Shown here piece by piece: positions 15,502 through 24,218 of a stretch of 64,000 bases of DNA (position 1 is the first letter of the stretch; every line of letters starts with the position of its first letter). This stretch comes from Deltaproteobacteria bacterium (GTDB lineage: Bacteria; Desulfobacterota; Binatia; Binatales; Binataceae), in assembly GCA_019237115.1 (NCBI GenBank), contig JAFAHS010000249.1:22160-86159 (forward strand). The letters are read 5' to 3'. The notes beneath the pieces were generated by a model, which worked only from the letters and a program-made list of their open reading frames with translations, did no database searches and was not told the DNA's origin. A program made the position numbers and the translations under genes.

Positions 15502-16602
15502 TCATCGCGTCAGGCTTAAGTCCGCACTTTCGAATTGCGCGACCGAAAGCGCGCAGCCGCGGGGACCGCCAACGCCGGCGCGGCCCAGGATGCGCACCCG
15601 GCCCTCGCAAACCATGCCGAAATCTTCGGTGAGCACCGCGGAAACCGAGTTGAGATTGGCCAGGTCGATAAAGCCGAGCAGTCCGGGAGTGCCTTCCGGG
15701 AGATGGCGCAGGGTCACCGGATCAATTGCCAGAGGACGCATCCACGGCGCCGCGAGCTTTACCCGCTCGCGCGCCGCCTCGCCCGGCGTATTGAATTCGG
15801 TCGCATCGTAAAGCTGCGAGCACAATTCCGTCATCCCGTACTCATTAATCACATACGCCGGATCGATCCCCAAAAGGTCGCCGGCAAGCTCGACCACCTC
15901 ACCCGCGCCGAGCGCCACCATCTGCCCTTTGGGTCCGCCCGTGTCCATCATGCGCGAGAACGGCGGGAGGGCGATTGCTTCGCCGCGCGCCGCGAGCTGG
16001 TGGAAGATGGAGGCGTAGGCGGCGGTGGTGCCAAGCACGCAGACCGGCGCCGCATCTTTGGCCGCGACGCGCAAAAAGGCGAGCGCCGCTTCAGCGTCGA
16101 GTCTTAAGCGGTCGGCCGCGCACAGCGAGGGACCTTGCCCAAACTCCGCCATACACCAGCTGATCATCGTGGAAAGTGACGACTCGGGCATGCCATCCGC
16201 GGTGGGATGGATGGCGAGCATCCGCATGCGCACTCCATCCGGGAACATGGTCGCGCGCAGGTGCGAGAGCGCCGAGGCGCGATAGAGGTCCGGGCGCGCG
16301 ACCACGTGAAGGCCGCGCCGCTGGCGGCCAATGGTCGTGCCGCTGGTCAGGAAGGTGAGCGCACCCGGCAGTTTTGCCGAGTCGGGCGCGCACAAGCTCG
16401 CATATTTGAACGCGACCGTACTCACGAGTGGAATTTCGTCGGGCGACAAAAGGTTCTCGGGGCCGATGCCCAGATTATCGCAGTAGCGGCGATAGGCCGG
16501 GACTGCAACGTACTGGAAGCGGAATACGTCTAATGCCAGGGAGTCGAACCGCCCCGGCCCGGGCCTGTGGATAAACGACAAAACCTGTTCCTGGATGGTC
16601 AT
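15502..16602 (-). CDS. LuxE-like acyl-protein synthetase/acyl-activating enzyme
   Basis: 366 residues from MTIQEQVLSFIHRPG. It resembles the LuxE/PaaK adenylate-forming family, with TFLTSGTTIGRQRRG (ATP-binding loop, about 83-97), a MMDTGGPKGQ segment, YVINEYGMTELCSQLYD and a C-terminal GFIDLANLNSVSAVLTEDFG. LuxE activates a fatty acid with ATP and passes the acyl group to LuxC. This is the first gene of the four-gene operon ending in a histidine kinase. An in-frame ATG at 16668 would add 22 residues; the internal start fits the family better. The substrate is unknown. Confidence 0.85.
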   Translation of the reverse strand: MTIQEQVLSFIHRPGPGRFDSLALDVFRFQYVAVPAYRRYCDNLGIGPENLLSPDEIPLVSTVAFKYASLCAPDSAKLPGALTFLTSGTTIGRQRRGLHVVARPDLYRASALSHLRATMFPDGVRMRMLAIHPTADGMPESSLSTMISWCMAEFGQGPSLCAADRLRLDAEAALAFLRVAAKDAAPVCVLGTTAAYASIFHQLAARGEAIALPPFSRMMDTGGPKGQMVALGAGEVVELAGDLLGIDPAYVINEYGMTELCSQLYDATEFNTPGEAARERVKLAAPWMRPLAIDPVTLRHLPEGTPGLLGFIDLANLNSVSAVLTEDFGMVCEGRVRILGRAGVGGPRGCALSVAQFESADLSLTR

Positions 16603-16946
16603 AAGAACACCGGGGCCAGCCGGCGGCATCGACCCCGCGATGATGTCGCGCGCGGGACGCTGGTTCAATGCCAGGGTTTCCGGTGGAGTCCCGGAAAAAG
16701 GCCCGTATTTACCCGAAAACCTGGATCATATAGTCTTGGGGGCCGGATGTGGTGGTGGAGGCGGCGGTGCGCCGGCAGCCTTGGGTGCGGCTCCGGTGAA
16801 TTCTTATCCGAACCCGACGAAGATTTCGCTTCAGATAGCATATCCACAGCGGAAAATTACCTTCTTAGCCTAGCGAATGCTTTGCAAGGTAGGCGTAACT
16901 TTGCTAAAACCTGCTGTTCAGCGGGACCCGGAGGGGCTTGGCCTAG
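16603..16946. other. Divergent intergenic region between the luxE-like operon and a small exported protein
   Basis: 344 bp without a convincing gene. The right half is AT-richer than its surroundings and contains a possible promoter for the plus-strand gene (TTGCAA at 16882 and CTAAAA at 16904, 16-bp gap), plus a Shine-Dalgarno GGAGGGG at 16930-16936. The left half holds a G-rich GGTGGTGGAGGCGGCGG tract (about 16749-16767). No operator palindrome was noticed. Confidence 0.45.
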
Positions 16947-17357
16947 ATGAAAAAGTTCGTTGCTGGCGTTGTGCTCGGATTTATCGCGAGTTGGGGCGTT
17001 ACTTTCGCAGCTTCGGGTAACCATAACGGGGTTTTTTGGAACCGCCTGAGCGACTCCGCGAAGGACGGTTACGTCAACGGCTACTCCGACGCGATGAAGG
17101 TCAGCGTCGGACAGCTGGACAACCTGGCGAACGCTGCCGATATTTTCCACTGGAAGGGAGCCCGCAAGATCATTGGGCAGGTCAGGCGGGAGCTTTCCAT
17201 GGCGGATTTGAGCCCCGAGACCACCATCAAGCAGCTCGACGAAATGTATTCCAACCAGAAGTATACCGAACTCGATCTGGGTCAGGCCCTGCAGGTGCTG
17301 ACGCTGCGCGCAGGCGAGACCGCGGTTCCCGCGGACAGCGTGCCCACCAAGAAGTAG
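16947..17357 (+). CDS. Small exported protein of unknown function
   Basis: 136 residues with an N-terminal signal peptide (MKKFVAGVVLGFIASWGVTFAASG, probable cleavage after FAA). The mature part is a helical, charged domain (DGYVNGYSDAMKVSVGQLDN...) ending in a Pro/Lys tail. No Cys residues occur. It resembles small periplasmic proteins with repeated YxxGYxD-like helices but I cannot name a family. A good Shine-Dalgarno precedes it, and a strong intrinsic terminator 23 bp after the stop marks a single-gene transcript. Confidence 0.75.
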   Translation: MKKFVAGVVLGFIASWGVTFAASGNHNGVFWNRLSDSAKDGYVNGYSDAMKVSVGQLDNLANAADIFHWKGARKIIGQVRRELSMADLSPETTIKQLDEMYSNQKYTELDLGQALQVLTLRAGETAVPADSVPTKK

Positions 17358-17379
17358 CTTCACCGATCTGAACGATTGC

Positions 17380-17412
17380 GAGGCGGCTTGACCGAAAGCC
17401 GCCTCTTTTTTT
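17380..17412 (+). terminator. Strong intrinsic terminator
   Basis: GAGGCGGCTT-GACCGA-AAGCCGCCTC forms a perfect 10-bp stem with a 6-base loop, followed directly by seven T residues. This is a textbook rho-independent terminator for the small exported protein gene. Confidence 0.95.
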
Positions 17413-17488
17413 CTCAGCGTGGCAAGCGCCGCTCGTGCTTGAAAGCTTCGCGACGGGGCCTTAGCCTTGCGGGGAAGAGCTGACTGCG

Positions 17489-18397
17489 GTGAATGCGCCG
17501 ATAAGCCTGTTGCAGAAGACTTTGCGTGCGACCGTGGGGGTACATTCGCATATTCCTCCCACCCACGTGTCCATCCAGATCGGGCTTGGAACCGATCGGC
17601 GCGGCACCGGGACCATCGTCAGTCCCGACGGCCTGATACTGACCGCTCACTACCTGCTGCTGGGCGCCAAAAATGTGATCGTGACCTTGCCTGGCGGCGA
17701 CCAGTACGAAGCGCGGGTGGTCGGCAAGGACTTCAGCACCGGCGTGGGACTGCTCAAAATCGATGCGGGCGTCCTGCCCCATCTCAAGGTGGTTTCGTCG
17801 CAAAGCTGCGTACCCGGCCAGGAAGCTTTCAGCGTCGCGAGCCTGGGCGGCGAGAAGCGTTGCGCCGACTGCGGGATTGTCACCTACCTGGGCCCCTTCG
17901 ACGCGGTCTGGGAATTCGTGCTCGAGCGATGTGTTTGCGTGACCCAACCCTCGCTGACCTTCGGGTTCAGCGGCGGTGCGGTTATGAATCGGCGCTGCGA
18001 GGTGATCGCGATTTCGTACCTGAATTTCGCCGACTTAAGCCGCGCGATTCTCGGAATTCCCGGCGAATATTTTCTTAACGTTCGCGATGAGCTGCAGCAG
18101 CACGGGCGGCGCGTGACCGCGGAACCGCGCGCCTGGCTGGGGGTACTGTCGTATACGCTTCGCGAGCACGTGGTGATCGCGGGCGTGATGCCGGGTGGGC
18201 CCGGCGACAAGGCGGGACTGCAGCAGGGCGACCTGGTGCTGTCGGTCGATGGCCGCGACATAAATGAACGCCGCGTGCTCTACGACACCCTGGGTAATCG
18301 AAAGCCGGGCGAGCAGATAAGCCTCAAGGTGTTGCGCAACAATCGGGTGTTCCAGCTCGACGTTGCCGCGATCCGCGCGGAGGACTACTTCGCCTAG
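17489..18397 (+). CDS. S1C (HtrA-like) trypsin-fold protein with PDZ domain; catalytic Asp missing
   Basis: 302 residues: a trypsin-like domain (about 10-195) and one PDZ domain (about 208-298; WLGVLSYTL...GVMPGGPGDKAGLQQGDLVLSVDG). His54 (LTAHYLL) and Ser161 (GFSGGAV) align with the HtrA triad, but the usual Asp of the DLAVLKI motif is Gly85 (DFSTGVGLLKI). The oxyanion GNSGG is GFSGG. Several Cys residues (107, 125, 128, 148, 150, 170) are unusual for DegP/DegS proteins and could bind metal or form disulfides. There is no clear signal peptide. It may be an inactive chaperone-like relative or use a different acid. The start is reasonable but not proven. Confidence 0.82.
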   Translation: MNAPISLLQKTLRATVGVHSHIPPTHVSIQIGLGTDRRGTGTIVSPDGLILTAHYLLLGAKNVIVTLPGGDQYEARVVGKDFSTGVGLLKIDAGVLPHLKVVSSQSCVPGQEAFSVASLGGEKRCADCGIVTYLGPFDAVWEFVLERCVCVTQPSLTFGFSGGAVMNRRCEVIAISYLNFADLSRAILGIPGEYFLNVRDELQQHGRRVTAEPRAWLGVLSYTLREHVVIAGVMPGGPGDKAGLQQGDLVLSVDGRDINERRVLYDTLGNRKPGEQISLKVLRNNRVFQLDVAAIRAEDYFA

Positions 18398-18559
18398 CGC
18401 CAATCGCTTAGGAAATTTCGGTGCCGGTTCGCGGCGGGCGCGGGAAGCTGCGCGAGAAGCGCTGGACCGCTTCCGCTACCGGCAAGGGGCGGCGCGCCCG
18501 GCAGCGGGAAGAATCATTTTGCCGGGAATCGCGCTGCCTTCGCCCGCAAGGAAACGACT

Positions 18560-19402
18560 ATGAACCAAGCCAGAGCACGGCTTCGCGCGATGCTGGCGAA
18601 GCCGGGGATGATTGTCGCGCCGTTTGCGTTCGACGGCATCCAGGCGCGGCTGGCCGAGGAAGCGGGGTTCGAGGCGGTGTACATGAGCGGATTCGGTACC
18701 GCGGCCTCGCGCGGCTACCCCGACCTCGGGCTGCTCACCATGTCCGAGATGGTTGCCAATGTTCGGGCAATCGCGGACTGCGTCAGGGTCCCGGTCATCT
18801 GTGACGCCGACACCGGCTACGGCAATCCGGTCAACGTGTGGCGCACGATTCGCGAATACGAGGATGCGGGCGCGGCGGCGCTGCACATCGAGGATCAGGT
18901 GTGGCCCAAGCGATGCGGCTTCCTGGCCGGCAAGCAGGTGATTGCGATGGAGGACATGGTCGCGAAAGTGCGCGCGGCCTGTGATGCGCGCCGCGATCCG
19001 AACCTGGTCATCATCGCGCGCAGCGATGCGCTGCAGCCGCGCGGCTGGGATGAAACCGAGCGGCGGGCGCGGGCCTATCGCGCGGCGGGGGCGGATCTGA
19101 TCTTCCTGGACGGCATCAAGCGCAGGGACGAATTGGAGACCTACGCGAAGCGACTCGGCGATCTGCCGTTGCTGTATAACGGCGACTTGCTGCCGCTGGA
19201 CGAGCTGGCGAAGTATCCGTTCAAAATGACCATCCACATTGGCACGATGCTGGCCGCCTACCAGGCGGCGCGCGACACCATGCGCGAGCTCAGGCGCTCG
19301 GGAAAAATCAGGGTCACCACCCAGAGCGGAGTGTTCGAGGAGTTCGTCCGCACCATGCGCGTGCCGGAATATCAGGCGCGGGAAGAGAAATACCGGACCT
19401 GA
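18560..19402 (+). CDS. Isocitrate lyase/PEP mutase family enzyme
   Basis: A 280-residue TIM-barrel protein of the ICL/PEPM superfamily. Motifs are FDGIQARLAEEAGFEAVYMSGFG, VICDADTGYGNPVNV (metal-binding Asp residues), ALHIEDQVWPKRCGF (active-site loop) and IIARSDA. Methylisocitrate lyase has KRCGH at the catalytic loop; here the last His is Phe. This suggests a C-C lyase or hydrolase acting on another 2-hydroxy or 2-oxo diacid, such as 2,3-dimethylmalate or oxaloacetate-like substrates. It is probably cytoplasmic. The gene ends 77 bp from the convergent dnaE2. Confidence 0.87.
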   Translation: MNQARARLRAMLAKPGMIVAPFAFDGIQARLAEEAGFEAVYMSGFGTAASRGYPDLGLLTMSEMVANVRAIADCVRVPVICDADTGYGNPVNVWRTIREYEDAGAAALHIEDQVWPKRCGFLAGKQVIAMEDMVAKVRAACDARRDPNLVIIARSDALQPRGWDETERRARAYRAAGADLIFLDGIKRRDELETYAKRLGDLPLLYNGDLLPLDELAKYPFKMTIHIGTMLAAYQAARDTMRELRRSGKIRVTTQSGVFEEFVRTMRVPEYQAREEKYRT

Positions 19403-19479
19403 GCCCGCGCGGCATGGCGCAGGGCGGGGGCTGGCGGCTCGGAATCCCCGCGCACGGGCCAGCCAGGAAGTGGTGAGCC

Positions 19480-22400
19480 TCAATGGAAGTCGTGCGAGGC
19501 CGGCAGCGCGCCGGGGGGCGAGAGGGCGCGGAAGCGGCGCGCCTTGATCGCGGTCACCCCGTCGACCGTCTGCAGCACGCCTTCCGCGTATAAAATCTGC
19601 GCGCTGCGCAGCAACGCGCGATTGGCCTGGAACAGATCCGGCAGCACTATCAAATTCGAAATTCCCGTTTCATCTTCCAGCGTCACGAACACAAATCCTT
19701 TGGCGGTGCCGGGCCGCTGACGGACGATGACCACTCCGGCGGTCTTCACCCAGCTGCCGTGCCTGGCGCGCGGCAACTCCTGCGCACTGAGGACCCCGCG
19801 CTCCTTCAATTGCGCGCGCAAATGCATCATCAGATGCGGCCGCGTGGTCAGTCCGGTGGCCGCATAATCCGCGGTGGTTTCCTCGATTGACGTCATCGCG
19901 GGCAGCCGGGTGGGCGTGGCACGCGGCGCTACCTTGGCCAGCAGGCTTGCGGACTCGCGCTCGACGGCGGCTGCCTGCCACAGCGCATCACGCCGCGTCA
20001 TCCCGAAAGATGCGAACGCACCCGCGTAGGCCAGGAGATCCAGTTCGCGGCGATTGGGCCCGACTCGCGCGGAAAAGTCTGCTATCGATTCGAACCCCTG
20101 GCCGGTGCGTTCGCGCTCCACGCGCTGGCCGGTTTCCTGCCGCAGTCCGCTTACATAGCGAAGCCCCAGCCGGAGTGCGCCGTCCTCGATGGTGCAGTTC
20201 CAGTTCGAATGCGCGACATCGATGGGACGCAACCTGACGCCGTGGCGTTCCGCATCTTTGACCAGCGTCGCGGGATGATAGAACCCCAGCGGATAGCAAT
20301 TGAGCATCGCCACGAAAAACGCCGCCGGATGGTAGTACTTCAAATATGCCGACGCGTACGCGATGAGCGCGAAGCTGGCGGCGTGGCTTTCCGGAAAGCC
20401 GAACAATGCGAATGAGGTAATCGATCGAACCAGGTCGTTTTCGTCCCGCTTGTTGATACCCTTGTTGGCGATTCCGGCCCGCAGCTTGCGCTCGATCTGC
20501 TCCATGCGCTCGACCGACCGCTTGAACCCCATCGCGCGGCGCAGCTCTTCGGCCTCGCCGGCGCTGAAGTCGGCTACCGCCATCGCCATCCGCAGCAATT
20601 GCTCCTGGAACAAGGGCACCCCGAGCGTGCGTCCCAGGATTTTGTCCAGTCCGGGCGCCAGGTAGCGGACCGGCTCGCGCCGGTTACGCCGGTTCAAATA
20701 CGGATGGACCATGCCGCCGACGATCGGACCGGGACGGATTATCGCGACTTCGATCACCAGGTCGTAAAAGTGTTCGGGCTTCATGCGCGGCAGCGTCGCC
20801 ATCTGCGCGCGGCTCTCGACCTGGAACACGCCGATGGTATCGGCGCGCCTAAGCATCTCGTAGACCCCGGGATCGTCCTGCGGCAGATGCGCCATGTCCA
20901 GGTCGATGCCGTCGTGCTCGCGGACCAGCGGAAAGCATTCCTCCAGCACCGCGAGCATGCCGAGTCCGAGCAGATCGATCTTGATAATTCCCAGGTCGGC
21001 GCAGTCGTCCTTGTCCCACTGCACCACCACCCGCCCCGGCATGGTGGCCGGCTCCAACGGCACGATCTCATCGAGCGGAGCGGCCGCGACCACCATCCCG
21101 CCGCTGTGCTGCCCAAGGTGACGCGGCAGGTTTTGGAGCTTGCGCACCGCATCGATCATCAGCTTGAGACGCGGTGCTTCCACGTCGATCCCGGCACCTT
21201 TGAGCAGCGCAACCAGGTCGTCATGACGGTCGCGGAATTCGTAGACCTGGTTGAGCTTGGCGAGCCGGTCCACCTGCTCGGGCGGAAACCCGAGCACCTT
21301 GCCGGCTTCGCGCACCGCGCTCCGGGTCCGATACGTGATCACGTTCGCGACCATCGCGGCGCCGCGCTCGCCGTAACGGCGATAGACATATTGAATTGCG
21401 CGCTCGCGCTGCTCGCCGCTGGGCAGATCGAGGTCGATGTCGGGCCATTCGCCGCGCTCCTCGGAAAGAAACCGCTCGAAGAGCAGATTCATCGCCACCG
21501 CATCAATCGCGGTGATACTGAGCGCATAGCAGACGGCGCTGCAGGCGGCCGAGCCGCGGCCCTGCACCATGATGCGGTTATCGCGGCAGAACTGGACGAT
21601 GTCCCAGACGATCAGGAAGTAGCCGGCCAGCTTGAGCCGCTCGATTATCTTGAGTTCGTGCTCGAGTTGTGCGCGGGTGCGGTCGTTGAGCTGGTCACCC
21701 CAGCGTTCGCGCGCGCCGCGATAGGTCAGGATGCGCAAGTAGCTGTCAGCACTCTCCCCCATCGGGACCGGATAATCGGGAAACCGGTAGCCCAGATCCG
21801 AGAGCGTGAAACTGCACCGCTCGGCAATCTCGCGGGTGGCCGCGACCGCGCGCGGCAGGTCGCGAAACAGCATCGCCATTTCCGCGCGCGGTTTCAGATG
21901 GCGCTGGTTGTTCACCCACAGCCTCCGTCCGGCTTCTTCCAGCGTGGTGTGCAGGCGGATGCAGGTCAGGACATCCAGCAGCGCGCGCTCCGCGCCGGCA
22001 TGGCCGACGTCGTTGCTCGCGACGATGGGAAGCCCCCGCGCCTGGGCGAATGCGAACAACTTGCGGTTGAGCCGCTCCTCGTCGGAATCGAAGTGGCGCT
22101 GGACGTCGACATACAGATTTCCGCGTCCAAAGATCCCGACAAGACGATCGCCCAGCGCGATGGGGTCTTGGCCGCGTACCAGCAACCTGGAAAGCGGGCT
22201 GAGCACGCCGCCGCCAAGACAGATGAGGCCGTGCCCGTAGCGTTCCAGATCGTCGAGCGTGACGCGGCTCTCGCCCTTGGCAGGATATTGCGGCGTACCA
22301 TCGGGCTGGGCACCTATCACGCGCAGCTTCGAGGCGGTGATCATCCGGCACAGATTTCGATACTGTTCGCGATCCGGAACCAGTACATAGAGGCGGCTTT

Positions 22401-22635
22401 CGTCATCGAGGGTGAGTTCGGCACCGACCAGCGCGCGGATCCCGACTGCCCGGGCGCCCTGGAAAAATCGCGGATGCCCGTACACGCCGTCGCGGTCACC
22501 CATCGCGATGGCGGGATAGCCGAACGCCGCCGCATACCGCGCGAGATCTTCGGGCGCGGTCGCGCCCTCAAGAAAGCTGAATGCGCTGCGGGTGCGCAGT
22601 TCGATGTAATCAGAGCTCTTCGAGATTTCCGACAT
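19480..22635 (-). CDS. dnaE2: Error-prone DNA polymerase III alpha subunit DnaE2 (ImuC)
   Basis: A 1051-residue C-family polymerase, the length of DnaE2. Polymerase motifs PDIDLDLPSGEQRE and IIKIDLLGLGMLAVLEE contain the catalytic aspartates, and YRTRSAVREAGKVLG is conserved. The N-terminal PHP domain has lost metal-binding His residues (LRTRSAFSFLEGAT and MGDRDGVYG), as is usual in DnaE2, so no proofreading is expected. A C-terminal OB-fold follows helix-hairpin-helix repeats. With ImuB and ImuA it carries out damage-induced mutagenic translesion synthesis. It is the third gene of imuA-imuB-dnaE2 (54-bp gap to imuB). Confidence 0.96.
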   Translation of the reverse strand: MSEISKSSDYIELRTRSAFSFLEGATAPEDLARYAAAFGYPAIAMGDRDGVYGHPRFFQGARAVGIRALVGAELTLDDESRLYVLVPDREQYRNLCRMITASKLRVIGAQPDGTPQYPAKGESRVTLDDLERYGHGLICLGGGVLSPLSRLLVRGQDPIALGDRLVGIFGRGNLYVDVQRHFDSDEERLNRKLFAFAQARGLPIVASNDVGHAGAERALLDVLTCIRLHTTLEEAGRRLWVNNQRHLKPRAEMAMLFRDLPRAVAATREIAERCSFTLSDLGYRFPDYPVPMGESADSYLRILTYRGARERWGDQLNDRTRAQLEHELKIIERLKLAGYFLIVWDIVQFCRDNRIMVQGRGSAACSAVCYALSITAIDAVAMNLLFERFLSEERGEWPDIDLDLPSGEQRERAIQYVYRRYGERGAAMVANVITYRTRSAVREAGKVLGFPPEQVDRLAKLNQVYEFRDRHDDLVALLKGAGIDVEAPRLKLMIDAVRKLQNLPRHLGQHSGGMVVAAAPLDEIVPLEPATMPGRVVVQWDKDDCADLGIIKIDLLGLGMLAVLEECFPLVREHDGIDLDMAHLPQDDPGVYEMLRRADTIGVFQVESRAQMATLPRMKPEHFYDLVIEVAIIRPGPIVGGMVHPYLNRRNRREPVRYLAPGLDKILGRTLGVPLFQEQLLRMAMAVADFSAGEAEELRRAMGFKRSVERMEQIERKLRAGIANKGINKRDENDLVRSITSFALFGFPESHAASFALIAYASAYLKYYHPAAFFVAMLNCYPLGFYHPATLVKDAERHGVRLRPIDVAHSNWNCTIEDGALRLGLRYVSGLRQETGQRVERERTGQGFESIADFSARVGPNRRELDLLAYAGAFASFGMTRRDALWQAAAVERESASLLAKVAPRATPTRLPAMTSIEETTADYAATGLTTRPHLMMHLRAQLKERGVLSAQELPRARHGSWVKTAGVVIVRQRPGTAKGFVFVTLEDETGISNLIVLPDLFQANRALLRSAQILYAEGVLQTVDGVTAIKARRFRALSPPGALPASHDFH

Positions 22636-22689
22636 TTTTCTGTCCTCGCTTGCGCGATGCGGCCTCTCCCGAGAGATCGGGCAGGGACT

Positions 22690-24210
22690 TCAGTCATAGA
22701 CGCCATCGACGAACCATCGATCCGAACGCGGATCGCGGAACGCGCGGTACACGCAGCCGTCGTCCAGTTCCAATTCGTAGTAGTCGCGGCAAAATGCCGA
22801 TGCGGGCGACTCGCCGTCGCCGTTGCGCCACCATTCGCCGTCGCGCCGCCACGGACCCGCAATCGAAATCACGCGCGCGCCCAGCCGCGGCCCGCGCACG
22901 AACTCCGGTATCCCGCGCACGCTCATCACCTCGACTTCCAGCGCGGGTCGAATCGCGCGAATCACCAGCCGCGTGATGTGGTCGACGGGCTTAACCCGCG
23001 ACGGGTTCAGGCACGGGGGCGGCGGTTGGAATGCATCGAGGCGCACCGCTTCCGGGCGATGGGTATTGTCGGCGGTGAGCATCCCGACGTTCTCCGGACC
23101 GCACAGCGCCGCCAGGCGCGCGATGGTGGTTTCGAGCTTGTCGGGTGCCGGCGCGGGCGGCAGAAACATGTCTGCCTGTGCGGGACGCCCGGCACGCGGG
23201 GTTATTTCAATCCGAATCGTGTCCGCGGGGGCCTCGGGCGGAGCAGCTTCCAGACTCAAACTGATCAGCGTCAGAATCGCGCGGGCATCGTTGGTCGGGG
23301 CCGCCAGAGCAACCCGACGTGCGTTGATGCGATGGTCGGTCAGCCCCAGAGTCAGCAACAGACCCCCGGCGACCAGACCGCGCATCTCTATCCGCTCGAC
23401 CAGCCGATCCAGAATCGCGCGCATGACGAACGCGAGCGGCTCCAAGGTTTCGATTCCGTATTCCAACTCCACCGATTCGGTGAACACCTCGGCGCGGCCG
23501 CGCGGGTGCAGTGGACGCGGACTCTCCCCGCGCGCCAGCCGCGCCAGTTCCATGCCCCGGCGGCCGAGCCGGCTCCCGAGCGCATCGGGATTGAGTCGGG
23601 CCAGGTCGCCCAACCGTTTGAGGCCCCAGCGCGCGAGGGTGGCCTCCAATTCCTCGCCCCCCTCACGCGCCGCGAGATTCAAGGCATCGATTGGCAGCCA
23701 ATCGATAAACTCGCGCTCGCGGCGCTCGGGAATTACCCGCCTGCCGCCGCAACACGCCGCCAGCCGTGCGATCTCGCGGTTGGCGGCAATTCCCACCGCG
23801 GCATCCATCCCGACGCGCTGCACGCGGCGCATCAATTCGGCGGCCAAAGCTTCTTCCGATTCGTAAAAGCGGCCCAGCCCCGCAAGATCGAGCCACACGC
23901 ATCCAGCCTCGCCCGGCTCCACCACCGGAGAGACCGACTCCGCGGCGTCCGCGAGAGCCTCGGCCGCGGACTGCTCTGCCGCCGCCGATCGTGGCATCAC
24001 GGTGAGCTGCGCGGTCAGCGCGCGCGCCTGTGCCAACGTCATTCCGACGCGCACGCCGTGCCGGGCCGCAACTTCGGAGACCGACAGAATCTCGGCGTGC
24101 GCCGCATGACTATCGCTGATAACCAGCGCCGCGCCAGCCAGCGAGGAATCCGAACGGATCACTGCCGCGACCGAAAAATTTGCGACCAAAATGCAGGCGA
24201 TGCGCGACAT
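22690..24210 (-). CDS. imuB: ImuB, Y-family-polymerase-like mutagenesis protein
   Basis: 506 residues from MSRIACILVANFSV. It has a Y-family polymerase layout (GVRVGMTLAQARALTAQLTVMPR, CVWLDLAGLGRFYESEEALAAEL, VGIAANREIARLAA, helix-hairpin-helix LARWGLKRLGDLARL) but lacks the acidic catalytic residues, typical for ImuB. ImuB bridges the beta clamp, ImuA and DnaE2 during translesion synthesis. The C-terminal region contains the usual long variable domain. An upstream in-frame ATG at 24375 overlaps imuA and was rejected. The gap to imuA is 8 bp. Confidence 0.92.
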   Translation of the reverse strand: MSRIACILVANFSVAAVIRSDSSLAGAALVISDSHAAHAEILSVSEVAARHGVRVGMTLAQARALTAQLTVMPRSAAAEQSAAEALADAAESVSPVVEPGEAGCVWLDLAGLGRFYESEEALAAELMRRVQRVGMDAAVGIAANREIARLAACCGGRRVIPERREREFIDWLPIDALNLAAREGGEELEATLARWGLKRLGDLARLNPDALGSRLGRRGMELARLARGESPRPLHPRGRAEVFTESVELEYGIETLEPLAFVMRAILDRLVERIEMRGLVAGGLLLTLGLTDHRINARRVALAAPTNDARAILTLISLSLEAAPPEAPADTIRIEITPRAGRPAQADMFLPPAPAPDKLETTIARLAALCGPENVGMLTADNTHRPEAVRLDAFQPPPPCLNPSRVKPVDHITRLVIRAIRPALEVEVMSVRGIPEFVRGPRLGARVISIAGPWRRDGEWWRNGDGESPASAFCRDYYELELDDGCVYRAFRDPRSDRWFVDGVYD

Positions 24211-24218
24211 GACGACCG

